A DNA stretch of 40,090 nt from Gallibacter sp963634825 (GTDB taxonomy: Bacteria > Bacillota > Clostridia > Peptostreptococcales > Anaerovoracaceae). The stretch covers positions 1-40,090 of the forward strand of contig CAVHCP010000010.1 in NCBI GenBank assembly GCA_963634825.1, in the 5' to 3' direction. Positions 15,444 to 24,241 of the stretch are shown piece after piece. The notes beneath the pieces are model-generated. The model worked only from the letters and a program-made list of their open reading frames with translations. It was not told the origin of the DNA and made no database searches. Positions within the stretch are counted from its first letter, which is position 1; each line of letters opens with the position of its first letter. Made by a program: the position numbers and the translations under genes.

Positions 15444-15806
15444 TCATATATTTTCTTCTAATTCGTCGATTATCTTTTTTATTTGCAAGAGTTCTTTTTT
15501 TGTCGCCTCCTGCAAGATATCGTCTGTCAGTATATTGTCTATCTTTGTGTCAATCTTTTGGACTGCGTTTCTCATATCCTCAAGCTTTGCAACAAGTCCA
15601 AGTTTTTGCTCGTACTTGGCAAGCGACTTTTCGGCATTTTTTAGCGCATCGTGCACGCCTTGCCTGCTTATTTTAAGATTTTCGGATATCTCCGTAATGG
15701 AAAGGTTGTCCTCATAATAAAGCGTGATGACTTCCTTTTGCCTTCTCGAAAGGAGCTCGCCGTAAAAATCATATAAAATACTCGCCTTTGTTATTTCATC
15801 AAACAT
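15444..15806 (-). CDS. ylxM: YlxM/p13-type SRP-associated DNA-binding protein
   Basis: This helix-turn-helix protein typically precedes ffh and is thought to modulate SRP. It carries a sigma-4-like HTH (LSRRQKEVITLYYEDNLSIT followed by ISRQGVHDAL) and a charged C-terminal helix. The reading frame is open back to a TTG at 15842, but that segment contains a near-consensus promoter; ATG 15806 begins MFDEITKASILYDFYGELL, the normal family start (120 residues). With the predicted +1 at or within a few bases of the ATG, the message would be leaderless, and no ribosome site is visible. Confidence 0.9.
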   Translation of the reverse strand: MFDEITKASILYDFYGELLSRRQKEVITLYYEDNLSITEISENLKISRQGVHDALKNAEKSLAKYEQKLGLVAKLEDMRNAVQKIDTKIDNILTDDILQEATKKELLQIKKIIDELEENI

Positions 15807-15813
15807 AGTAAAG

Positions 15814-15842
15814 ATGATATCACGCTCAGTTGCATCTGTCAA
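15814..15842 (-). promoter_or_regulatory. Near-consensus promoter of ylxM-ffh-rpsP-khpA
   Basis: On the minus strand TTGACA (15837-15842), a 17-base spacer and TATCAT (15814-15819) lie 7 bases before the ylxM ATG. It begins 45 bases after foldback copy B. Confidence 0.75.
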
Positions 15843-15887
15843 GTAAAAATACTTGCTATGCGCCTATAAATATACTTTTGTAACTTT

Positions 15888-16104
15888 AAGTCCCGGCGGT
15901 GAGAAAAGAATCTATCTCTTGCAGTTCTCGGCACAGGCAATTGCATACGCTCATTCGCAGGCTTGCGGAGTGTCAACAAAACTCGCACCTTCGGTGCTCA
16001 AACATTGTTGACACTTATCCGCTCGCCAAGCTCATTTCGCTGGCAATTGCAAGCTGTGCCTGCGATAGTGCAAGAGATAGATTCTTTTCTCACCGCCGGG
16101 ACTT
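15888..16104. repeat. Foldback element copy B (perfect 36-bp arms)
   Basis: The left arm 15888-15923 and right arm 16069-16104 are perfectly complementary over 36 bases and unrelated to the arms of A or C. The shared core follows inside: TTCGCAGGCTTGCGGAG (15954-15970), GTGTCAACA pairing with TGTTGACAC, apical GCACC-TTC-GGTGC, and TCCGCTCGCCAAGCTCA. It fills the spacer between the polC stop and the ylxM promoter. Confidence 0.92.
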
Positions 16105-16129
16105 ATTTATAAAATCATATTGAGGAGTA

Positions 16130-19100
16130 TCACATTGTGAAAAATGACATCTGATCCGTTTCCTGCATACCCTCCAAAAGTCCATTTTCACGCAGTGCAT
16201 CTATCGCAACCTTATTTGCCTTAGCCCTGTTTTGTATATCCTCAACGGTCGCAAACGGTTTTTTATGATATTCGCTTTCGAGTGCCTTAGCACATGTTTC
16301 TCCCACGCCTATCATCGCAGCAAGAGGTACTAAAACCTTACCGTCCTTTATGCCAAATCTCATCGCCTCGCTGTCGTCAAAGGTTGGATTTGCAAACTCA
16401 TATCCTCGTGCCATCATCTCATAGCATATCTCCAAAACAAGCATCTCCGCATCTTCCTTAGCAGTCGTGCCTTTGCCCTTTGCAAGTATCTCATCAATTC
16501 GCCTCAGGATACTATTCTTTCCCTTTTTTATCACCTGCCAATTGAAGTCGGCAATCTTTGTAGTCAAATGCGCCGCATAAAACTCAACCGGTCTGTAAAC
16601 CTTAAACCAAGCGATACGATATGCCATCGTTACATATGCGACAGCATGGGCACGCGGAAACATATATTTTATCTTGCGACATGAATCAACATACCACTGT
16701 GGTGTGTCCGAAGCGAGCATCAGCTTAGCCTCGTCATCTGTGACGCCCTTACCCTTTCTGACCTTTTCCATAATTGTAAATGCAGCGATTGGGTCTACTC
16801 CCTTTAGTATGAGGTAGTTCATAATGTCGTCTCTTGTGGATATCGCATCCTGCATAGTGGCAGTGCCCTCCTTGATATAGTCACGAGCATTGCCAAGCCA
16901 AACATCCGTGCCATGCGAAAATCCCGAAATTCTTATCAAATCCGCAAACTTTTTAGGGCTTGTGTCGTCAAGCATCTGGCGTACAAATCTCGTGCCGAAT
17001 TCGGGTATGCCATAGCTTCCGTGCTTAAATCTGTAATCTTCATCCTTTATATCAAGCGCATCTATGCCAAGGAAAATACTATTTACCTTGTCGTCTTTTA
17101 ACGGTACATCCTTTATAGGATCTATACCTGTCATATCCTGCAAATGCCTGATAATAGACGGCGCATCGTGGCCGAGTATATCGAGCTTCAGCAGGTTTTC
17201 GTCGATCGCATGATAATCAAAATGTGTTGTTTTAAAATCAGAGCTCATATCATTTGCCGGTCTTTGTACAGGGCAAAATTCGTAAATCTCGTGATCCTCC
17301 GGCACTATTATGATGCCTCCCGGATGTTGACCTGTGGTCCTCTTCACTCCGCTACAACCTATCGCAAGCCTTTCCCTTTCGTATCGGTTTAGCGGTATTT
17401 GTCTTTCCTCGCAATATTTTGCAACAAATCCAAAAGCCGTCTTTGTCTGTATCGTACCTATAGTACCTGCCTTAAATACATTTTTACTGCCAAAAATTTC
17501 CTCAACATATTTATGAGCTGTCGCCTGATATTCTCCTGCAAAGTTTAGATCTATATCAGGCTCCTTTTGCTTTCCCGGGATACCTAAAAATGTTTCAAAT
17601 GGAATAGTAAATCCTGTCTGGTTTAAAATCTCACCGCAATCAGGACATATCTTTTGTGGCATATCAACTCCGCAGTCATATTCCTTTTCGTCTCCCCACT
17701 CTATATATTTGCAATTCGGGCAAATATAATGTGGCGGCAGAGGATTTACCTCCGTAATGCCTGCCATAGTTGCCGCAAATGACGAACCTACAGAGCCTCT
17801 TGATCCTACAAGATACCCGTCACTCATCGATTTTTGCACGAGCATCTGCGCCGAAACATAAAGCACTGCATATCCCTCGTCTATGATAGCTTTTAGCTCA
17901 TCTGCAAGTCTTTTTTCTATAAGCTCCGGCAATGGATCTCCGTATATTTCATGCGCCTTTTTATAGCATTCCTCACGCAAAATCTTATCCGCATTTTCGA
18001 TATGCGGTGGGTACTTGCCCTTTGGCACAGGCACTAAATCTTCTATCATATCCGCAATCTGATGCGTATTTTCTACGATTATCTCTCGTGCCTTCTCCTC
18101 ATCAAGATAGCTAAACTCGTCAAACATCTCCTCGGTCGTTCTAAAATAAAGCCCGCCTTCACCAAGGTCCTTATATCCCTGACCTGCCATCAGGATACGC
18201 CTGTAAATCTGGTCCTCCTCATCAATATAATGCGCATCACAAGTCGCAACGACTGGCTTGTTATATTTTTCACCAAGCGCAATGATTTTTTTATTTAAAT
18301 CTATAAGAGACTGCCTATCCGGCACAATACCGTTAGTTACCAGGAATTGATTGTTTATGAGCGGTTGTACCTCAAGATAGTCATATAGCTTTATTATTTC
18401 AGCTATCTCCTCGTCCTCTGCTCCATTTAAAACTGCCCTAAATACCTCTCCCGCTTCGCAGGCAGAACCTATGATAAGGCCACTTCTGTGCTCCTCCAAA
18501 ATTGATTTTGGAATTCTCGGTTTTTTATAAAAATATTCAAGGTGTGATTTCGAAACAAGCTTATAAAGGTTTTTTAGCCCCTCTCGATTTTTGGCAAGTA
18601 TGATGATGTGGTATGTGCCACCATTTTTATAATCTATCGTGCCGTCTTCATTTTTAAGGTTTGTATCATCAAACAAATATCCCTCAACGCCATATATTAC
18701 CTTTATATCCTTGCCTGCCGCCTTTGCCGCCTCCGGGAATGCCTGCACCGCTCCGTGGTCTGTTATGGCAACCGCCTTGTGCCCCCAGGTCTTTGCTGTA
18801 TTTATATATTTTTTTACATCGGAAATACCGTCCATAGCACTCATCTTTGTATGGGCGTGGAGCTCTATGCGCTTTTCCTGTGCATTGTCAATTCTCGCCT
18901 CAAGAGGTACTTTTTCAAGGCTTTTTACTTTTATAATAGGAGTATTTGCATATGTGTCATACTCGGCATTTCCAAACGCCCTTACAACATCGCCCTCCTT
19001 TAGATTTTCATTTATATGGTCCCAGCCCTTAGCACCTACAAAAAATTTACCGCAAACGGACGTTTTTTTATCGGAAAATAATATCGTTACAATATATTGT

Positions 19101-19882
19101 CCGGTTTTTAACATTTTTGATGTAATACCAAACACTTCGCCCTCTAAAATGCATTCGCCCGAAAGCTCCGAAAACTCCGTCATAGCAAGCGTGCTGCCGT
19201 TTATAGGCTTGCCAAGTAGTCTGTTAGGCGGCAAATTGACATTTTTTTCGTTTTCCTTTTTTATGCGCTTTCCCTGCTTGCCTTTTTGCCTCTGTGCATC
19301 TTGCGAACTTGTTTGCGACTTTGCCGTTGCTTCTGCCACTCTTTTTGCATTTTGCTCAAGCTCTGCAAAAAAGTTTTGATCCTCCGTTTTTATTTTTTCT
19401 TCAACTTTCTCAAATATTTCGTCATCATTTTTAAATGTAACCGTTATTTTTTTATCAAATGCATTATATATCAATTCCTCAAAATATCCCGAAAGCAACT
19501 CGTTTAACTCACATGCTATCTTTTCGCCAACTGTATATATTATAAATTCGTCAGCCCTTAGGATTGACTTTTCCCCCTTTATGCTATTTGTCAGATATGC
19601 ATATTTGCCATTTGCCTTTTTTATCATATGCTCGAGGAAAACGGGTACCGCATCGGCAAGCTGCATCGCAAGCTCATCATATATAAATATAAATTCCACA
19701 TCCTCAACCGACGGCACCGTATCCAAAAGAGTCTGCTCTGCTTTCCTCACCTCGGCTAATGGAATTACAAAATTTAAGCGCACCTCAATAGACAGCTTCC
19801 CTGTTTCTTGCGATAGGGAAGCTTGCTCTAAGCTATATTTAAATTTTTCGTTTGAAATGCAATGCCTAAATATATCTTTCAT
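16130..19882 (-). CDS. polC: DNA polymerase III alpha subunit, PolC type, without the exonuclease domain
   Basis: This is the replicative polymerase of low-GC Firmicutes. Domains seen: N-terminal region (1-230), OB fold (about 241-320, SGECILEGEVFGITS), PHP domain starting RIELHAHTKMSAMDG at 338, polymerase core with a four-cysteine zinc knuckle (CPNC and CPDC) and the catalytic PDIDLNFAG, and a C-terminal region. At 1250 residues it is about 190 shorter than typical PolC. The missing piece is exactly the DnaQ-like exonuclease: the PHP strand YGVEGYLFDD (397-406) runs after about 17 residues into YHIIILAKNREG (424 onward). No DxE exonuclease motifs remain. Its start overlaps the ispG stop by 17 bases. 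Confidence 0.95.
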   Translation of the reverse strand: MKDIFRHCISNEKFKYSLEQASLSQETGKLSIEVRLNFVIPLAEVRKAEQTLLDTVPSVEDVEFIFIYDELAMQLADAVPVFLEHMIKKANGKYAYLTNSIKGEKSILRADEFIIYTVGEKIACELNELLSGYFEELIYNAFDKKITVTFKNDDEIFEKVEEKIKTEDQNFFAELEQNAKRVAEATAKSQTSSQDAQRQKGKQGKRIKKENEKNVNLPPNRLLGKPINGSTLAMTEFSELSGECILEGEVFGITSKMLKTGQYIVTILFSDKKTSVCGKFFVGAKGWDHINENLKEGDVVRAFGNAEYDTYANTPIIKVKSLEKVPLEARIDNAQEKRIELHAHTKMSAMDGISDVKKYINTAKTWGHKAVAITDHGAVQAFPEAAKAAGKDIKVIYGVEGYLFDDTNLKNEDGTIDYKNGGTYHIIILAKNREGLKNLYKLVSKSHLEYFYKKPRIPKSILEEHRSGLIIGSACEAGEVFRAVLNGAEDEEIAEIIKLYDYLEVQPLINNQFLVTNGIVPDRQSLIDLNKKIIALGEKYNKPVVATCDAHYIDEEDQIYRRILMAGQGYKDLGEGGLYFRTTEEMFDEFSYLDEEKAREIIVENTHQIADMIEDLVPVPKGKYPPHIENADKILREECYKKAHEIYGDPLPELIEKRLADELKAIIDEGYAVLYVSAQMLVQKSMSDGYLVGSRGSVGSSFAATMAGITEVNPLPPHYICPNCKYIEWGDEKEYDCGVDMPQKICPDCGEILNQTGFTIPFETFLGIPGKQKEPDIDLNFAGEYQATAHKYVEEIFGSKNVFKAGTIGTIQTKTAFGFVAKYCEERQIPLNRYERERLAIGCSGVKRTTGQHPGGIIIVPEDHEIYEFCPVQRPANDMSSDFKTTHFDYHAIDENLLKLDILGHDAPSIIRHLQDMTGIDPIKDVPLKDDKVNSIFLGIDALDIKDEDYRFKHGSYGIPEFGTRFVRQMLDDTSPKKFADLIRISGFSHGTDVWLGNARDYIKEGTATMQDAISTRDDIMNYLILKGVDPIAAFTIMEKVRKGKGVTDDEAKLMLASDTPQWYVDSCRKIKYMFPRAHAVAYVTMAYRIAWFKVYRPVEFYAAHLTTKIADFNWQVIKKGKNSILRRIDEILAKGKGTTAKEDAEMLVLEICYEMMARGYEFANPTFDDSEAMRFGIKDGKVLVPLAAMIGVGETCAKALESEYHKKPFATVEDIQNRAKANKVAIDALRENGLLEGMQETDQMSFFTM

Positions 19883-20948
19883 AATTTTTGACTATCTCTA
19901 TCAATTCCTCGCTTATTTTTTCTTCCGGTACTTTTTTTATAATCTCGCCTTTTACAAAAAGTACGCCACTGCCATCGCCACATGCTACACCAAGGTCTGC
20001 ACTTTTTGCCTCGCCAGGCCCGTTGACCTCACAGCCCATAACTGCAAGCGTTATAGGTAGTAAGCCTATGTCTGCCCTTTGCTTTTCTATTTTTCGCACT
20101 TCTTCTTCGACCTTTTTTGCTATCGCATCGAGATTGACTTTTGTCCTGCCACATGTCGGGCACGAAACTATATTTATCGCTTTTTTTCTAAGCCCTGCAG
20201 ATGCCAAAATTTCTTTTGCAACTATTATTTCATTTATCGGATCCCCTGTAAGAGAAACTCTCATCGTATCGCCGACACCTGCAAGTAGCAGAGCCCCTAT
20301 ACCGACAGCGCTCTTTATCTTGCCACTCTCAAGTGTGCCTGCCTCGGTCACCCCTATATGTAGCGGATAATCGGTCCGGCGGGCTATCGTCATATATGCG
20401 TCATAATTCATTTTAGGATCAGATGCCTTTAGCGATACAACTATATCTCCGAAGTCCAAATCCTCCAATATCTTGACACTTCTGAGCGCGCTTTCGACAA
20501 GGCCGTCCGCTGTAACGCCACCATTTTTTTCTAAGATGTCCCTTTGTAATGAGCCAGAGTTGACGCCTACACGAATAGGTATATTTCTTTCCTTTGCAAT
20601 CCTTACAATTTTTGCAACCTCATCCCTTGTACCGATGTTGCCGGGGTTTATCCTTATCTTGTCTGCTCCGTTTTCTATTGCTTTTATCGCCAGTCTGTAA
20701 TCAAAATGTATGTCTGCGACAAGTGGCAATTTTGATTTTTGCTTTATCTTGCCAAAGGCTTCCGCCGCTGCCATATCAGGCACGGCAAGCCTCATTATCT
20801 GCGCTCCCGCATCGGCTAAAGCGTCTATTTGTTTTATGACCGCTTTCGTATTTTTAGTATCAATATTGCTCATAGACTGTATGCTCACAGGTGCACCTGC
20901 GCCTATTTGCACATCGCCTACAACAATCTTCTTTGTTTTCCTTCTCAT
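19866..20948 (-). CDS. ispG: 4-hydroxy-3-methylbut-2-enyl diphosphate synthase IspG (GcpE)
   Basis: This [4Fe-4S] enzyme catalyses the penultimate step of the MEP isoprenoid pathway. The 360-residue protein has an N-terminal TIM barrel (SIQSMSNIDTKN, then NPGNIGTRDEV) and the C-terminal cluster cysteines in VSCPTCGRTKVN and MGCEVNGPGEA. A GGAGGGGAG ribosome site precedes ATG. It follows rseP but is separated from it by foldback copy C; its end overlaps polC. Electron donation probably comes from ferredoxin or flavodoxin. Confidence 0.97.
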   Translation of the reverse strand: MRRKTKKIVVGDVQIGAGAPVSIQSMSNIDTKNTKAVIKQIDALADAGAQIMRLAVPDMAAAEAFGKIKQKSKLPLVADIHFDYRLAIKAIENGADKIRINPGNIGTRDEVAKIVRIAKERNIPIRVGVNSGSLQRDILEKNGGVTADGLVESALRSVKILEDLDFGDIVVSLKASDPKMNYDAYMTIARRTDYPLHIGVTEAGTLESGKIKSAVGIGALLLAGVGDTMRVSLTGDPINEIIVAKEILASAGLRKKAINIVSCPTCGRTKVNLDAIAKKVEEEVRKIEKQRADIGLLPITLAVMGCEVNGPGEAKSADLGVACGDGSGVLFVKGEIIKKVPEEKISEELIEIVKNYERYI

Positions 20949-21007
20949 ACGCTCCCCTCCGGAGTGTTTAACAAATCATCTTAGTGATATTTTAGTGCTT
21001 TACTTGT

Positions 21008-21220
21008 GTTGGCTCGGAGGAAGCCCTATACAACCCTCGCCAGTCCTCAACACAGGCAATGAATAGCGCTCATTCGCAGGCTTGCGGAGTGTCAGCAAAA
21101 CTCGCACCGCAGGTGCTCAAACATTGCTGACACTTATCCGCTCGCCAAGCTCATTTCGCTGTTCATTGCACCTGCGTCTGCGGAGTTGTCTCAGGCGGTA
21201 TAGGGCTTCCCCGAGCCAAC
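21008..21220. repeat. Foldback element copy C
   Basis: Left arm 21008-21031 pairs with 21198-21220 (23 pairs, one bulged base). The arms are specific to this copy, while the core matches A and B: TTCGCAGGCTTGCGGAG (21073-21089), GTGTCAGCA/TGCTGACAC, apical GCACC-GCA-GGTGC, and TCCGCTCGCCAAGCTCA. It sits inside an otherwise conserved operon between rseP and ispG. Confidence 0.9.
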
Positions 21221-21233
21221 TCAAATTAAGAAT

Positions 21234-22250
21234 CTATTTAAATATCGGCATTATAAACTTCGCTATATCATTCCATGTTACATATACCATAAGCAACAGG
21301 AGCAAAAGCATTCCTATCATATGCACAACTGCCTCCGTCCTGTCTGTAATAGCCTTGCCCGTTACCTTCCTTATGACAAGGAATATAATCCTTCCACCGT
21401 CAAGCGCCGGGAATGGCAACAAATTGATAACTGCCAAATTTAAACTCATCATCGCTATGAAGTACAAGAATGTCATAAAGCCTTGCGATGCCGATTGATC
21501 GACCATATATACTATGCCGACAGGGCCGGACAAATCCTTTGTCGAAACCTCTCCTGTAACAAGCTGCTTGAGCACGACATACATACTCTTTGTCATATTG
21601 AGAGTTTCCTTTGGCCCGTTTACTATTGATTTAAAGGCGCTCTTTTCTCGCTGCGTAGCAACACCAACAATATATCTTCCCGATTCCTCGTCCTTCTTAG
21701 GAGTTGCAGAAAGCGTTATCGCTTCACCGTCTCTGTTTACCGTTATATCCATAGCCTCGCCGTCTTTATCTGCAGAAACTATCTCAGTAAAATCATACCA
21801 CTCGTCAAGGTTTGTGCCATTGACACTGACAAGCTCATCTCCCACTTTTATGCCTGCTGTCTCCGCCGGTGAGTTTTCTACAACACGGCCGACCGTAAGC
21901 GTGGCAAAGCCCATATTGTATGTAACTATTATCATAAGGATAAGCGCCAGTATAAAATTCATTCCCGCCCCTGCTACAAGTATAAACGCCTTTTTGCCGG
22001 CAGGCTTATTATTAAATGCGTGCTCATCATCGCTTTCCTCGTCCTCGCCTTCCATAGCACAAAAGCCACCTATCGGAATCGCTCTGAGTGTATAAAGCGT
22101 GTCGCCCTTTTGCTTTTTTAAAAGCTTTGGACCCATACCGAGTGCAAATTCATTGACCTTAACACCGCAAGCCTTTGCAGCCAAAAAATGCCCCAGCTCG
22201 TGGATAAAAATCAATATGCATATCATTATTATTGCGATGATTATCGTCAT
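21234..22250 (-). CDS. rseP: Site-2 protease RseP (zinc metalloprotease)
   Basis: This intramembrane protease cleaves anti-sigma factors and signal peptide remnants. The 338-residue protein shows HELGH at 17-21 in the first membrane helix (zinc ligands and catalytic glutamate), a PDZ domain at about 110-190, and the second motif NLLPFPALDGG near 290 carrying the third zinc ligand. About four membrane helices are visible. It lies 36 bases after dxr, the normal order dxr-rseP-ispG. Confidence 0.95.
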   Translation of the reverse strand: MTIIIAIIMICILIFIHELGHFLAAKACGVKVNEFALGMGPKLLKKQKGDTLYTLRAIPIGGFCAMEGEDEESDDEHAFNNKPAGKKAFILVAGAGMNFILALILMIIVTYNMGFATLTVGRVVENSPAETAGIKVGDELVSVNGTNLDEWYDFTEIVSADKDGEAMDITVNRDGEAITLSATPKKDEESGRYIVGVATQREKSAFKSIVNGPKETLNMTKSMYVVLKQLVTGEVSTKDLSGPVGIVYMVDQSASQGFMTFLYFIAMMSLNLAVINLLPFPALDGGRIIFLVIRKVTGKAITDRTEAVVHMIGMLLLLLLMVYVTWNDIAKFIMPIFK

Positions 22251-22286
22251 TATTATTTCCTTTTTCTTTCTTATTTTACTATTAGA

Positions 22287-23438
22287 TCATTGCTCAAGGC
22301 TTTTCCTTGTCTGCCTATCAATCTCAACTATTTCCTCAAGCGTCAGATCGTATGTCGGCACATGCGCCTCCATAATCTCTTCCAAAGTGTTTTGAATATC
22401 CAAAAAACTGATTTTGCCCGCTAAAAATCTCGCCACCAAAATCTCATTTGCGGCATTTAGCACAACCGGATAACTGCCGCCCTTACGGCCTGCCTCACAT
22501 GCAAGTGCAAGGCATCTAAAAGTTTCCGCATCAGGCTCTTCAAAGGTCAGCCTGCTTGCCTCATTGAAAAAGTCAAGTTTTTTTGAGGTATTTTTTAGAC
22601 GCTCAGGATATGAAAGTGCCAAGCCTATCGGAATACGCATATCTGCACTTCCCATCTGCATAATAACAGAGCCGTCTATAAACTCAACACCGCTATGTAC
22701 GATGCTCTGCGGATGCACAAGCACCTTTATGTTATCGATGTCAACATCAAAAAGCCATTTTGCTTCGATGATCTCAAAGCCTTTATTCATCATCGTAGCG
22801 CTGTCTATTGTTATCTTATTTCCCATACTCCAGTTCGGGTGATTTAGCGCCTCTGCCAAGGTCACATCCTTTAGCTCGTCATACGACTTTCCTCTAAAAG
22901 GACCGCCCGAAGCTGTAAGAAGTACCCTCTTTAGATTTTTTTGCCCGCCAGATAATCCGCCTTGCGAATGTATGCACTGAAAAATAGCACTGTGCTCGCT
23001 GTCAACAGGCAGGATGTTTATTCCTCTTTTGCGTGCATTTTGCATTATAAGCTCGCCACCTGTCACAAGCGTTTCCTTATTTGCAAGTGCGATATCATGT
23101 CCCGCCTCTATCGCATAATATGTAGGCACAAGTCCACTTATACCGACAAGCGCATTTAAAAGCATATCATAATCAGCACTGCCGGAAGCAGCCTTTAGTC
23201 CATCGTCTCCATATAAAATCTCGATATTTTTATATTTGTCTGCAAGCTCATTTGCTTTTTTTTCATCGCCCACGACAACCGTCTTTGGCGAAAATTTTTC
23301 TATCTGCCTTGCAAGAAGGTCCACATTGCTTTTGCATGACAAAATCTCCACACTATACTTGTCCGAATTTTGCTCTATGATATCAAGCGCCTGCGTACCT
23401 ATCGAGCCTGTGCTCCCTAAAATTGCTATTTTTTTCAT
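22287..23438 (-). CDS. dxr: 1-deoxy-D-xylulose 5-phosphate reductoisomerase
   Basis: This NADPH-dependent second enzyme of the MEP isoprenoid pathway has 383 residues. The Rossmann loop GSTGSIG is at 8-14. The metal and substrate site is in LPVDSEHSAIFQC, followed by LTASGGPFR and the NHPNWSMGNKITIDSATMMNK run. It follows cdsA by 20 bases. The ribosome site is weak, suggesting coupling to cdsA. Confidence 0.97.
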   Translation of the reverse strand: MKKIAILGSTGSIGTQALDIIEQNSDKYSVEILSCKSNVDLLARQIEKFSPKTVVVGDEKKANELADKYKNIEILYGDDGLKAASGSADYDMLLNALVGISGLVPTYYAIEAGHDIALANKETLVTGGELIMQNARKRGINILPVDSEHSAIFQCIHSQGGLSGGQKNLKRVLLTASGGPFRGKSYDELKDVTLAEALNHPNWSMGNKITIDSATMMNKGFEIIEAKWLFDVDIDNIKVLVHPQSIVHSGVEFIDGSVIMQMGSADMRIPIGLALSYPERLKNTSKKLDFFNEASRLTFEEPDAETFRCLALACEAGRKGGSYPVVLNAANEILVARFLAGKISFLDIQNTLEEIMEAHVPTYDLTLEEIVEIDRQTRKSLEQ

Positions 23439-23458
23439 ATTTTTCTATGCTCTTTTCA

Positions 23459-24241
23459 CTAATTTATAACCAAAACTATATAGTAATAAACGAGCGGTGC
23501 CGTAAAGAGCACGCTGTCAAATCTGTCCAAAATACCGCCGTGCCCCGGTATGAGATTGCCATAATCCTTTATGCCCATCTTTCTTTTAAATATTGAAGCT
23601 GTCAAATCGCCAAACTGCGATACTACGCCGCCAAGCACACCGACGATGAGACAGTGTATTGCATATTGCGGCGCAAAAAATCTGCCAAAAAGATAGCATA
23701 GTAGCATACTGCCGAGTATACCTCCTATCGAGCCCTCTATACTCTTTTTAGGACTTATCTTTGGGCAAAGTCTATGCTTTCCAAGCGACATTCCCACAAA
23801 ATATGCAAAAATGTCTGTACCAAACGCCGACAAAACTATGAGCCATATGAGAATACTCGTTTTACCTGTCTGCTCTACGAGGAGTACATGGTACGAAAAA
23901 AACACGACATATACTATACCTGTTATCGTTGCCATCGCATCCTCAAGCTTTCGCTCCTCTATTTTAAATAGATACAGAAGCGATGCTAGTACGCTCAAAA
24001 AGAGCCACAATATATGGATGCTCTCATCGGCATTAAACATATTGAATGCATAAAGCAGTATCGTCGAACAAACCGCTATCGGATAGCACGGATGTATGTC
24101 AAGCTCATGAAATCCCTTATAAAACTCATAAACTCCAACTATCGCAATGATAAAGCAAGCAGCCGCTAGCACATATCCGCCAAAATATAAAACAGCCAAA
24201 AGCGGCACCATTATCAGTCCCGATATAATCCTCGTTTTCAT
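23459..24241 (-). CDS. cdsA: Phosphatidate cytidylyltransferase CdsA
   Basis: This integral membrane enzyme makes CDP-diacylglycerol from phosphatidate and CTP for phospholipid synthesis. The 260-residue protein has about eight hydrophobic segments and the C-terminal family signature around KDYGNLIPGHGGILDRFDS. It starts directly after the uppS stop, with no gap. Confidence 0.95.
   Translation of the reverse strand: MKTRIISGLIMVPLLAVLYFGGYVLAAACFIIAIVGVYEFYKGFHELDIHPCYPIAVCSTILLYAFNMFNADESIHILWLFLSVLASLLYLFKIEERKLEDAMATITGIVYVVFFSYHVLLVEQTGKTSILIWLIVLSAFGTDIFAYFVGMSLGKHRLCPKISPKKSIEGSIGGILGSMLLCYLFGRFFAPQYAIHCLIVGVLGGVVSQFGDLTASIFKRKMGIKDYGNLIPGHGGILDRFDSVLFTAPLVYYYIVLVIN

Noticed and set aside
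13149..21220. Three similar repeats considered as a CRISPR array or as insertion sequences
   Set aside because: They are kilobases apart, each is a single foldback of about 200 bases, and none contains a transposase or regularly spaced units.
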